From positions 3,350,501 through 3,414,500 of the forward strand of contig CP136898.1 of assembly GCA_034359265.1 (NCBI GenBank): a DNA stretch of 64,000 nt. Direction: 5' to 3'. Both the position numbers and the translations under genes were made by a program. How positions within the stretch are numbered: the stretch's first letter is position 1; each line of letters begins with the position of its first letter. The notes below the pieces were generated by a model. It was not told the origin of the DNA. It saw only the letters and a list, made by a program, of their open reading frames with translations, and searched no databases. Positions 1 through 9,463 of this stretch are shown here, one piece after another. Source of the stretch: Canna indica. Its lineage: Eukaryota > Streptophyta > Magnoliopsida > Zingiberales > Cannaceae.

Positions 1-366
1 GATAATCTTAGTGTTGGGAGGAAGACAGCATTCGACGGAAGTCACAGAGCCGCAAGGTGGAACGGGACTGGCGGTGTAGCATGTGGACAAATCAGTGCCG
101 ACGGGGCTGCCGAGGGCCATGTTGCCCATTCCAAGACCGGCGGCAGCTCCGTAGAGTCCACCGAGTCCGAAGAGCACGTTGCGGCGCTCGATCATGGCGC
201 CGGCGGTGGTGTCCTGGTCGTCGCTTTTCGTGCATGAGATTTTGACGTGAAACCTTATGCTAGGGTTTGGAAAGAGATGCCTTCTGTTCGGGAAGGAGCA
301 TGCAAAGGATGAGTTGTAGGGAGTGGAGATGGCAGCAGGAACAAGGCCGCCGGCCATTGCTGACAT
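1..366 (-). CDS. Polyphenol oxidase PPO-1, N-terminal part (runs off left edge)
   Basis: This is the 5' end of a plant polyphenol oxidase (type-3 copper enzyme oxidising o-diphenols to quinones in the thylakoid lumen). The minus frame is open for 122 codons from ATG at 364-366 to the window edge and matches the first ~127 residues of PPO-2 (18292-20058) almost throughout, apart from about five residues missing after residue 40. Seen: a Ser-rich chloroplast transit peptide, then a twin-arginine motif (ERRNV, about residues 60-64) followed by a Gly/Ala/Leu-rich stretch, the signature of Tat import into thylakoids, then the Cys pairs that open the mature enzyme. No stop or frameshift is visible in this part. 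A TATA box and G-box lie upstream at 422-429 and 496-501. The copper sites lie outside the window, so whether the whole gene is intact is unknown. Confidence 0.9.
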   Translation of the reverse strand, partial: MSAMAGGLVPAAISTPYNSSFACSFPNRRHLFPNPSIRFHVKISCTKSDDQDTTAGAMIERRNVLFGLGGLYGAAAGLGMGNMALGSPVGTDLSTCYTASPVPPCGSVTSVECCLPPNTKII

Positions 367-421
367 GATTGACTAGATAGGGTAATGCTGTCTTTGGTTC
401 TGGGAGGAAGATATGATGACC

Positions 422-429
422 TATTTATA
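422..429 (-). promoter_or_regulatory. TATA box of PPO-1
   Basis: TATAAATA on the minus strand, about 60 bases upstream of the PPO-1 ATG. The same octamer sits at matching places before PPO-2 (20127-20134) and PPO-4 (51428-51435). Confidence 0.7.
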
Positions 430-495
430 AAAGAACTAATAATAGCCATGGATAGTAATATTTATTTCATGGATAAATTAAATTTATCGATGTTC

Positions 496-501
496 ACGTG
501 G
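496..501. promoter_or_regulatory. G-box (CACGTG) upstream of PPO-1
   Basis: Palindromic CACGTG within GTTCACGTGGGCA, which is also found upstream of PPO-2 at 20200-20205. G-boxes are bound by bHLH and bZIP factors such as MYC2; PPO genes of other plants respond to jasmonate and wounding. The regulatory role here is inference. Confidence 0.5.
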
Positions 502-790
502 GCAACTGGGCAAGCCTTGACTAAAATATTGTTGTGAAACTATGGATATATGTGATGCAAAAATGGCAGAATATGGTAGGTGAGCTGGAGTTTTCAATTA
601 TATTTTGAAATCAATATTAAATAATTAAACAATAACATCATTTCCCCTTATTTTTACAGTTTTTTTATTTATTTGAAGCAAATTAATTAAATAATAACTA
701 TTCATCGTACAAACGGTATATTAATATTATGTTTATCTAGTTTTCTATTGGTATATATAATTTTATTCGATTAAACCAAGCTAACACCTG

Positions 791-2156
791 CTCACTACAA
801 AAAGAATTTTAAAAATAGACATCATCAAATCGAATCCTTCTCCGGATATCAATTTTAGAAAATAACTTTAAAAAATAAAAATAAAAACTGACACCCGAAA
901 ATGCGTTAATTTTTTAGAAGTAGACGCCAAGCGTCAACGTTGGATTCCTGCAAACCAACACACCCTTGGTGCCGATTTCTTGCAAGTCGGCGCCATAGGG
1001 GGCGTCGGTCTCTTGTAAGCCAATGCTCGTGGGGATGCCGGTTTCTTGCAATCCGGCTCCCCATGTGGGCATCATTTCTTGCAAGCCGACGCCCGATAGG
1101 CGTTGGTTACTAAATATTTTTTAATTATTATTTTTTAAATAAAAAATAATAATAAAATTTATTATAGTTGCACATTGATAATCTTTATTTTAATTTTTTA
1201 AATTATTATAAATATCATATTCATAGTCTCGCATCATTTAAATTTTTTATTATTTTAAAATATTATAATTATATAGTTAAAATTAAAAAATTATAAACTT
1301 ATAATATACAAATAATAATCTTAAACATTATATTATATTATATTAATATAGAATAAATATAAAATATAATAAAATACAAAATATAATATGTTGTATATAT
1401 TTTATAAATAAAATTTTATATATTATTAATCAAAATATTTATTTGAATACCGGCACCAATATCTTAGGTGTCAATATATTCAATAAATTGGAATACGTCA
1501 ATTTTGAGTTTTCTTTGTCTCTGGTTATTTATCATCAAATCTATTTTTTTAAGTGCAGCTAATTAAATTCATATTTAGATATAATTCAATATTTATTTAA
1601 ATTCTCAATTTTTATTTCATTTTTATTTATTTTTTGCGCAACACGCGAGTGATATACTAGTTATTAAATGAAAGAGAAAGAAATAATTGAAAGAGATAAT
1701 TAAGAGAGAGAGAGAAAGAGGAGAAATGGGAGGAAGAAAGTTAATTTTTTAAAATAAAATTGATTTTTTTTGAAATTATCATGTTAGTCAATCTTGAGCT
1801 TTAGAGTAATACATGACAATTTTGTATCTTGCTTATATATATATATATAAAATAATAATAATAATAATAATAATTTTGGATATGAGAATTAAATTAATTA
1901 TAATTAAAATGATAATTAATTTTTGATAGTTATATACGAGAGCATTTAAATTGATTATAATTAAAATGATAATAAAATTTTGGCCAATGAATAATTAAAA
2001 TGAGAATTAATTTTTAATTATTATTCAGGAGAACATTTGATCAAATTTTTGCACGAGAGAGAAAAAATAAAAATAAAAAGTCAAAAATTTTGAAGCTAGC
2101 GTGCCAGCAAACTTTCAACACGAAAATATCACGTTATAGTTCGAAATCTTAGTTTT
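791..2156. mobile_element. Insertion in the PPO-1 upstream region with a CACTA-like left end
   Basis: The matching spacer upstream of PPO-2 runs straight through this point (20390-20400), so about 1.4 kb was gained here. It opens with CACTACAAAAAG at 793, a CACTA-type terminus, followed by a GC-richer block at 920-1110 with repeats of TTCTTGCAAGTCGG-like units, which resemble subterminal repeats. The rest is AT-rich, with (TA)n and (AAT)n runs at about 1833-1873. No coding sequence or convincing right terminus is visible; it is probably a truncated or rearranged non-autonomous element. The exact right border is obscured by the inverted repeat at 2157-2300. Confidence 0.45.
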
Positions 2157-2300
2157 ATAATGATGCTTGGATTAATGTTGATAGCATGGCAGAAGATTCC
2201 GATTTCAGCTTGTATATATATATATATATTGCAGTGGGGACATACAAGCTGAAATCGGAATCTTCTGCCATGCTATCAACATTAATCCAAGCATCATTAT
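2157..2300. repeat. Perfect 58-bp inverted repeat (hairpin) upstream of PPO-1
   Basis: Arms 2157-2214 and 2243-2300 are exact reverse complements over 58 bases, separated by a 28-base loop containing a (TA)n run. The right arm has a diverged single-copy counterpart upstream of PPO-2 (about 20395-20445); the left arm has none, so the left arm is a recent inverted copy. Confidence 0.9.
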
Positions 2301-2860
2301 CGAGCAGGATTTTAATGCACGTAGAACTATTGCTACCTACCCTCCATCATCCAATCGTTAATTTCATGTGATCCTGAAGCCCCACTCAAATCTCATTATC
2401 TTAAAGGAAAAAATTTAATATATATTATACAGGATTTGACTTAAAGGACGATTCCAGCTGGCCTAATAGTAATTTCTGGTTAAGGAATTCAAACTTTGCT
2501 GCCTGCTCGGTGACGAGGCATATTACCTTCTCCCTTTCATTATTGTCACGTGGACCTGCTGTCGACAGATTTCTGGATATAATGGTAAATATAAAAAAAA
2601 AATTCTGGATATAAAATTAAACAATAATATACTAAAATCGAAAGTTCGTATTTTAAATTACTAAACAATTTCGTTATTTTTTTGTATTGCTAAAAAAAAA
2701 ACAAAAACAAATAATAAAAGATCATAGTAACCAATAATTGAGGTTATATTATTACAAGAAAACAAAGGTTATCTAGTCGATAAAAACGGGATATTGCGTG
2801 GTTTGATGGCTTTGTCATGATTAAAGAATAGAGAAGAGACCGACAACATTTGCATCCTTC
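2301..2860. other. PPO-1 far-upstream spacer conserved with PPO-2
   Basis: No gene is visible. The stretch matches 20445-21126 in several blocks, such as TCCAGCTGGCCTAAT and a long identical run ending at CATTTGCATCCTTC. It belongs to the duplicated PPO-NLR unit. Confidence 0.7.
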
Positions 2861-3665
2861 GGTGTTGTTTGGTTAGCGAAAATTATTTTCTGGTTTGGTT
2901 TCAGTGAAATTGAAAATTTAGTTTCGAAAACTTGGTTTTGGTTTCTAATTTTCAGTTTTCTGAAAACGCGTTTGGTTAATAAAAACAACATCAGTTTTAG
3001 TTAGTTGAAATCAGTAAATATTTATTTGATTATAAAAAATAATATTAATTTTCCTTGAACATTTTTAGTAGTAATTAAATATTTAGTTAGTTTACAAAAT
3101 TAAATATTTGTTAATATGGTTACAAAATTTTTAAATGATTTAATTAATTAAGTTATTGGTAATTTAAGATTTTTTTGTTCAATTAGATATAAAAATTAAT
3201 TAATAGTTATTATAAAATTTTAAAAAAAAAACAAGTCTAATGATCTAAAATTAGGTTTGATTAAATTATAAATAGACAAACTTTAAAAAAATTGATTTAT
3301 TTAAAATTTGGGTTTGAGTCAATTAGATATAAATTGGTTTAATTATTTTATAAATTTAAGATAAAAGTTTGAGTTAAAAATGATGATTTTTATTTTTATT
3401 TTTAAAAATTCGATATAGTTTGATTTATTTTTAAATTAATTAATTTTATAAAAAAATATTTATAATTACAAAGTTGTCACAGCATTTTGATAACGAAACC
3501 GACAGTCTCGAAATTCATTTTTATTAAGAAAACTGGTTTCGTTTTCATTCTGGTTTCGATTCAATTTCACGAAAATACTAAACCAAACACGTTTTCGTAA
3601 GCAGTTTTGATTTCAGTGAAATTGAAACCATGAAAACAGACTTGATTTCACTAACCAAACAGGCC
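2861..3665. mobile_element. 805-bp non-autonomous TIR element
   Basis: The ends are imperfect inverted repeats (GGTGTTGTTTGGTTAG at the left, CTAACCAAACAGGCC at the right), with further complementary TTTCAGTGAAATTGAAA-type stretches inside. The corresponding spacer upstream of PPO-2 (near 21126) lacks it. It contains no coding sequence. The target-site duplication is not clear, so the superfamily is open; ends of this kind are common in plant hAT- and Harbinger-like MITEs. Confidence 0.7.
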
Positions 3666-3770
3666 TTTCGAGTTTCCATGGACGAATCAACGCGGAAAGG
3701 CCGATTCCATTTTCCCAAAATAAATAAATAAAACAACGTGGAAAGTTGTCAATATCTCACACATCAAACC

Positions 3771-3832
3771 ACATGAGGTTCACATGCAGCAGTTTGAACT
3801 TACATGAGGTTCACATGCAGCAGTTTGAACTT
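3771..3832. repeat. 31-bp direct tandem duplication
   Basis: Two exact copies (3771-3801 and 3802-3832) of a unit starting ACATGAGGTTCACATGCAG. The PPO-2 counterpart near 21565-21600 shows only one unit. Confidence 0.85.
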
Positions 3833-3905
3833 TGAAAGGGGAGCAGACTCAGAGACGCAATCAATCAAGCCCTACATATGTTCATTGAACGATGGACAGC
3901 CTAAT

Positions 3906-3915
3906 CTATAAAAGG
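3906..3915 (+). promoter_or_regulatory. Conserved plus-strand TATA-like motif CTATAAAAGG
   Basis: The motif is followed by CTGCACTGTAGATAAATATTA. The same arrangement is kept upstream of PPO-2 at 21659-21668. It points away from the PPO gene and could be the promoter of a lost or non-coding transcript; no ORF follows. Confidence 0.3.
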
Positions 3916-4114
3916 CTGCACTGTAGATAAATATTAGGTGAGCTTTTCGTTCTCAGCAAATGCAGCCAAAGATATTTGATTGATAAAGTCCTATGTTCAT
4001 TGAAGGATGGACACGAAGGAAAGGGAAGAGACCATTGCATCCATTTGAAAGGGAAGGAAAGCAGACGAGGAGACGCAATCAATCAAGCGCTATCTTCATT
4101 GAAAGATGGACAGG

Positions 4115-4264
4115 AAGGCTGCATGGTAGAGTAGATAAATATTAAAGATCGGCCGGAAGGCTGCACGGTAAAGTAGATAAATATTAAAGATCGGACGGAA
4201 GGCTGCACAGTAAAGTAGATAAATATTAAAGATCGGCCGGAAGGCTGCACAGTAAAGTAGATGT
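4115..4264. repeat. 42-bp tandem repeat, about 3.6 copies
   Basis: Units start at 4115, 4157, 4199 and 4241, each AAGGCTGCA... GTAGATAAATATTAAAGATCGG. The unit is an amplified form of the sequence following the TATA-like motif at 3906; the PPO-2 side has only a single related stretch near 21668. Confidence 0.85.
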
Positions 4265-4805
4265 ACATAAATACACGTTACAATCAATTATTTTAATTGC
4301 ATGCAAGTAAGGGTGACAATTCAAACGGGTTAATCGTGATTAATCGGTTAATCGAATGCAAAATTCGGTTTTGAAAAGTGGATTTACGGTTCGATTTCGA
4401 TTTCGGATAGTAAAAATCAAAAACCATTTAAAATTGGTCCGATTTCAATTATCGGGCCGCGATTAACCGATAATCGAAATCGATTATATATTCGGTTTAA
4501 GTTATCGGTTTTTTGCGGTTAATCGGTATCCAAAATCGGTTTTGTTATTAATCTTTGAGCCGATTATCCGTTTTACTATCGGTTTTTTACGGTTAATCGG
4601 TATTCAAAATCGGTTTTGTTATTAATCTTTGAATCGATTATCCGTTTACTGCCAGTTAATCGATTAGGAAATGGATAATCCGAATCAAAAAATTTAGTTT
4701 CGATTATCTGCGGAAAATCGAAATCGAGCCGATTTCGATTTCGGTTTCGGATATAGGCTTTTGAAACCGATCGGTTTCGGTTCCGGTTTCGCACTACTAG
4801 AAACT

Positions 4806-5095
4806 TCGTCTTCAGCAACGGCTATCAGCGATAGCCGCTCAAGCTGTTGCTATTTGCAACGGCTTTCTTACGGCCGCCTGAGCCGTTGCAGAAAACTGTA
4901 TCTGCAACGGTTTTCTAACGGAAAATCGAGCCGTTGCTGATTATTTTAATTATCAGCAACGGCTTTCGGACGGAAAGGCGAGCCGTTGCTGATATTTTAA
5001 TTATCAGCAACGGCTTTCTAACGGATAAGTGAGCCGTTGCTGATGATAACTTATCAGCAACGGCTTTCTAACGGTCGAGTGAGCCGTTGCTGATA
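4806..5095. repeat. 5' subterminal repeats of CACTA-1
   Basis: Repeated ATCAGCAACGGCTTTC and GAGCCGTTGCTGAT motifs occur in both orientations, about every 40-60 bases. In En/Spm such arrays are binding sites for the element's own DNA-binding protein. Confidence 0.85.
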
Positions 5096-5430
5096 AGTTT
5101 ATATAGGGCACCAGTCGCGCCCGACCCTTCTTCCTCCCGCTGCTGCCGCCGCCGCTCCTGCCGACGCCACTCGTCGCCGCCGCCGCTGCCGCTGCTGCGG
5201 ACGCCGACGACGGCGACCGCTGCTTCCGACTTGTTCAGGTATGTCTCCTCCCTGCGGCCGTCTCTTCCCTGCGGTCGGCGGGAATCACCCGACCGAAACC
5301 CTATTTCTAGGGTTTCGGCCGGCGGCGGTCGGCCGATGGCCGCCGCCGGACCTTCTGCAGTGGCCGGACAGTGTGTCCGGCCACTGTACGCCGGCGCCGG
5401 AGGGTGGACTCCGGCGCCGGAATTTATAAT
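5096..5430. other. GC-rich leader region of CACTA-1
   Basis: A GC-rich block in an AT-rich setting (CCGCCGCC-type triplet runs) between the subterminal repeats and the 26-bp tandem array. Open frames here reflect base composition. It could hold the element's promoter and first exon, but no protein motif is seen. Confidence 0.4.
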
Positions 5431-5548
5431 TTATATATATAATTTATATTATGTTATAATTGTTAATTAATTATTTTATAATTGTTAATTAATTGTTTAG
5501 ATTAATTATTTAATTTGTTAGATTAATTATTACGGTTTAGATTAATTT

Positions 5549-5730
5549 CGGACGCGCGCCGGAATCGTCCACTTCGGACGCGCGCCGGTATCGTCCAATT
5601 CGGACTCGCGCCGGAATCGTCCACTTCGGACGCGCGCCGGAATCGTCCAATTCGGACTCGCGCCGGAATCGTCCACTTCGGACTCGCGCCGGAATCGTCC
5701 ACTTCGGACGCGCCCCGAAATCGTCCAATA
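5549..5730. repeat. 26-bp tandem repeat, 7 copies, in CACTA-1
   Basis: Seven consecutive units of the type CGGACGCGCGCCGGAATCGT plus CCACTT, with C/T and AATT/ACTT variants alternating. The GC-rich unit is CpG-dense. Confidence 0.9.
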
Positions 5731-5933
5731 TGGACTCGAACTGTCTCGAAACATTTAGAAAATAATCATCCTCCGACGAGTTGATATGTTTCACGTACGC
5801 ATCGATGATCGGATATGATTTAGCAAAACCTTAGATCCGTTCGGGAATTGTATGTTCGTGTAAAAGAAGTAGATGATCTTTTATACGACGTATAATTCTT
5901 GAATTGTCCCTGATTGGACAATTTGGGAATATA

Positions 5934-6123
5934 GTTATTTGTACTGCACTTACGTTTTTATTTTAACTATTAACTAATTATTCTAAATTTTGGCAACATC
6001 TCTTTTGTTCTCCGATACGCGCCCAGATGATATGCGTATTCGGAGAACTGTAGGGAGATGCTGTCGAAATTTAGAATAATTAGTTAACAGTTAAAATAAA
6101 AACGTAAGTGCAGTACGAATAAC
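5934..6123. repeat. 190-bp imperfect hairpin just before the transposase ORF
   Basis: Outer arms (about 5934-6003 and 6054-6123) are complementary with few mismatches. The loop holds a second inverted repeat (TTCTCCGATACGC against GCGTATTCGGAGAA). It ends about 75 bases before the TNP2 ATG at 6198. Confidence 0.85.
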
Positions 6124-6197
6124 ATAAATCCCGAATGGAATAAGACAATCTCACCTAAAGACATTAACCAAAGAAATTATCATTGATTGACAGAATC

Positions 6198-9100
6198 ATG
6201 TCGGCTAATCGAAGTTGGATGTACCGACGTCTTGATCGTGGAGCTTTAACGAATGAGTTTCGATTAGGCGTAACGTACTTCCTCAATTTCGCCTATTCGA
6301 ATCAAAATTTCGTTAGCATGGGTGATCAAATCCGATGTCCGTGCCGCATTTGTTCAAATGGACGATTTTTCGATCGGGAGACTGTCACTCTGCATCTATA
6401 TACCAAAGGATTTGCACCAAGATATTTTCTATGGACTTGTCACGGGGAGTCACGCGAAGTCGGGACGTCGAGCAATCCTGTCGTTCAAACATATGGTGAA
6501 TCTTCCTCTGCTGGTGCTTCTTCATCCAGTCAATGTGGGGGGTCAAATCCCTATAGAACTATGATACTTGATAGTCTTGGGGGTCAATTCCACCTGAATG
6601 ATAATGTTGATCGGCCAGATCTTCAGACATCAGTCCCACCAGATACTACAACAGTTGATATCACAGAAGTAGGAGCTGCGGTAGAGATTGAATTACCGAA
6701 TAAAGAAGCTGCAGAATTTTACGAGATGTTGAAAGCTACCGATGAACCTTTGTATGAGAATTGTTCTAAATACACTAGGTTTTCAGCAATGACACAGCTC
6801 TTAAGCATCAAGGCCGATTGTAATATCAGCGGAGTTGCGTATGATCGGATTGCTGGATTGATTAATGGAATGCTGCCTACTGATAACAAGTTTGAGCCTA
6901 CTTTTTATAAGACTAAAAAGCTAATGAGAAAATTGGGGCTTGGGTACGAAAAAATACACGCGTGCCAAAATAACTGCATTTTATATTATAAAGAAAATGT
7001 GCAGTTGGATAAATGCCCTGTATGTCAACACCCTCGTTACAAGGAGAAGAAATCGGTCCGACAGAAAAATATCCCGTTTAAGGTGCTTCGGTATTTTCCA
7101 CTAACACCGAGGCTTCAAAGGTTATTCATGTCGGAAAAGACAGCCCCCTACATGAGTTGGCATGCAAGAAGTCGTGATGATACAGTAATGACTCATCCAT
7201 CTGACAGTGAAGCATGGAAATATTTGGATACATGTTATTCTTCATTTGCTAGGGATACTAGAAATATCAGATTGAGATTGTGCACAGATGGTTTTAATCT
7301 GTTTGGACATTCTGCAACTCCTTATTCAGTTTGGCCAGTGCTGCTGACAGTTTATAATTTGCCACCGTCAATGTGCATGAAAGATGAATTTATTTATCTT
7401 TCGATGATTATTCCGGGTCCTAAGGGTCCGCGAAAAGAAATTGACATATTTCTCAGACCCTTGATAGATGAATTGAAAACATTGTGGACTGAGGGAGCTG
7501 TCACTTATGATTGTCATCGGAAGCAAAACTTCAATTTAAAGGCCGCGGTCTTGTGGACAATCAATGATTTCCCGGCGTACGACATGTTGTCGGGTTGGAG
7601 CACTCACGGCCGACTCTCTTGTCCGTATTGTATGGAACACTCTAAATCAATCAGTCTTCAGAACGGACGAAAAATCTCATTCTTTGATTGTCATCGTCGA
7701 TTCCTACCGGTTAATCACCAGTATCGAAGGAATCGTAATAAATTTACTAAGGGCAGAGTAGAAAGAGATGGGCCACCACCGATATTGTCTGGTGAACAAA
7801 TGTTAGCACGTGTTTCAGCACTTCCAGATATAGTATTTGGTCGCAATGAAAGAGTGTCAGGTTTTGGCCAAACACACAACTGGGTGAAAAAAAATATCTT
7901 TTGGGAATTGCCCTATTGGAGTTCATTATTGATTCGACATAATTTAGATGTCATGCACATTGAAAAAAATGTGTTTGATAATATTTTCAACACTGTGATG
8001 GATATTTCTGGAAAAACTAAAAATAATGTCAAAGCCCGACATGATCTGAAAATACTTTGTAAAAGACCAGAGTTGGAGTTACAAGAGGTCAACGGACGAT
8101 GGAGCAAGCTGTAAAATACTTTGAAAATAATATTGTTGAAATCATATGCAAGCTGGAGCAGTTTTTCCCTCCTGCATTTTTTGACTCGATGGAGCATCTA
8201 CCGATACACTTGGCATACGAGGCACGAGTTGGTGGCCCCGTTCAATATCGTTGGATGTACTTATTTGAAACATACATGAATCGTCTGAAGAAAAAAGTAA
8301 AGAACACCGCAGCTGTTGAAGGATCAATATCTGAATCGTATATCATCCAAGAAATTTCAACATTCTGTTCATTTTACTTTGAATCGACAGTACATACAAG
8401 ATTTGATCGTCTTCCACGTAACGACGACGGGGGTGTTCGACATTCAGATGGACGTTTAAATATATTTTGTCACTCTGGTCGTGCTTTTGGTTCTCGTCCA
8501 TCTCGACACTTAAGCGATGAAGAGTATCATTTGGCACACTTGTATGTATTACTCAATTGTCCAGAGATTGAACAATTCATTGAAATATTTGACATTGAGA
8601 TGGTGCAAAAATACTCTATTCACAACGATCAAGAATTGGAGAGATTACGGAATCGTGATTTCCCTACTTGGATTCAGACTTACAGCAAAGATCACAGAGC
8701 TGAAATAGATGAAAGAATATTTGAGTTTGTTAGTGGACCGTCGCGACTTGTGTCGTGCTATAGCAGATATTTTGTTAACGGGTATAAATTTCACACACTT
8801 GAATATTCATCTATAAAAAAGACGATGAATGCTGGGGTCTGCGTGAAAGGGACAACCTATGTTGAATGTGATATGGATTTTTATGGACTGGTGGAAGAAG
8901 TGATAGAGTTGCACTACTTCGGCTTGAAATCAGTGATCCTATTTAGATGTCATTGGTTCGATACAACAGAAAGGGGCATGAAAGTTCATCCAAAATACAA
9001 ACTTGTTGAGGTCAATTACAAATCGAAATTGACAGCAAATGAGCCTTTTATATTGGCATCACAAGCCGAACAAGTATATTACGCGAAGTATCCGGCTCGA

Positions 9101-9388
9101 AATAAAGATAGAGCGGATTGGCGTGTAGTCTGTAAGACAAAAGGTAGAGGAAAAATTGATCCGATAGTAGGAGAAAATGATCCTCCTGGTTTCTATCAAG
9201 AAGATGATCTTCCTGCTGTGGATCGTATTATTCCAATACTCGAGGATGCAGACACAACGTCAATTCAATTAGAAGTTGAATATGTTGATGATGACGATCA
9301 TGAAATTGAGGAAGCTGGAGATGAAGAAGATGAAGAAGAGGAAGAAGAAGAAGAATTCGAAGACTATTATTCAGATGATGAAGAATAA
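6198..9388 (+). pseudogene. TNP2-type CACTA transposase, internally deleted
   Basis: This is the catalytic transposase of CACTA-1. The first frame (6198-8114, 638 residues from ATG at 6198) carries an N-terminal transposase-associated domain (about residues 1-80, with CPCRIC) and the tnp2 domain (DGFNLFG, MCMKDEF, PGPKGP, DFPAYDMLSGWSTHG, RHNLDVMHIEKNV). The second frame (8099-9388) carries DUF4218 (HLAYEARVGGPVQYRWMY) and DUF4216 regions and an acidic Glu/Asp-rich tail. The frames are out of phase. Against the CACTA-2 copy (56280-56600), about 290 bp encoding the end of the tnp2 domain is missing at about 8090-8110; no splice signals explain it. Start chosen at the first ATG, which opens the usual MSANRSWMYRR-type N-terminus. 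Confidence 0.8.
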
Positions 9389-9463
9389 TTGTAAAGTATA
9401 TATTTTATTAAATATATCTCTACTATTTATACAATAATCTGATTATATGTCTGTTCGACAGAT

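Noticed and set aside
3900..3960. Candidate tRNA or small RNA gene after the TATA-like motif
   Set aside because: No cloverleaf, A-box or B-box could be read; left as an unassigned promoter-like motif.
4083..4287. Minus-strand ORFs with repeated YFTVQPSGRSLIF-like units
   Set aside because: Produced by the 42-bp (14-codon) tandem repeat, which stays open because its length is a multiple of three; not a repeat protein.
5087..5470. 127-codon GC-rich plus ORF in CACTA-1
   Set aside because: Low-complexity Arg/Pro/Ser sequence from CCG repeats; it may overlap an untranslated first exon but carries no protein signature.
5537..5794. Minus-strand ORFs with Arg-rich repeats
   Set aside because: Translation of the 26-bp tandem array inside CACTA-1; no start context or conservation.
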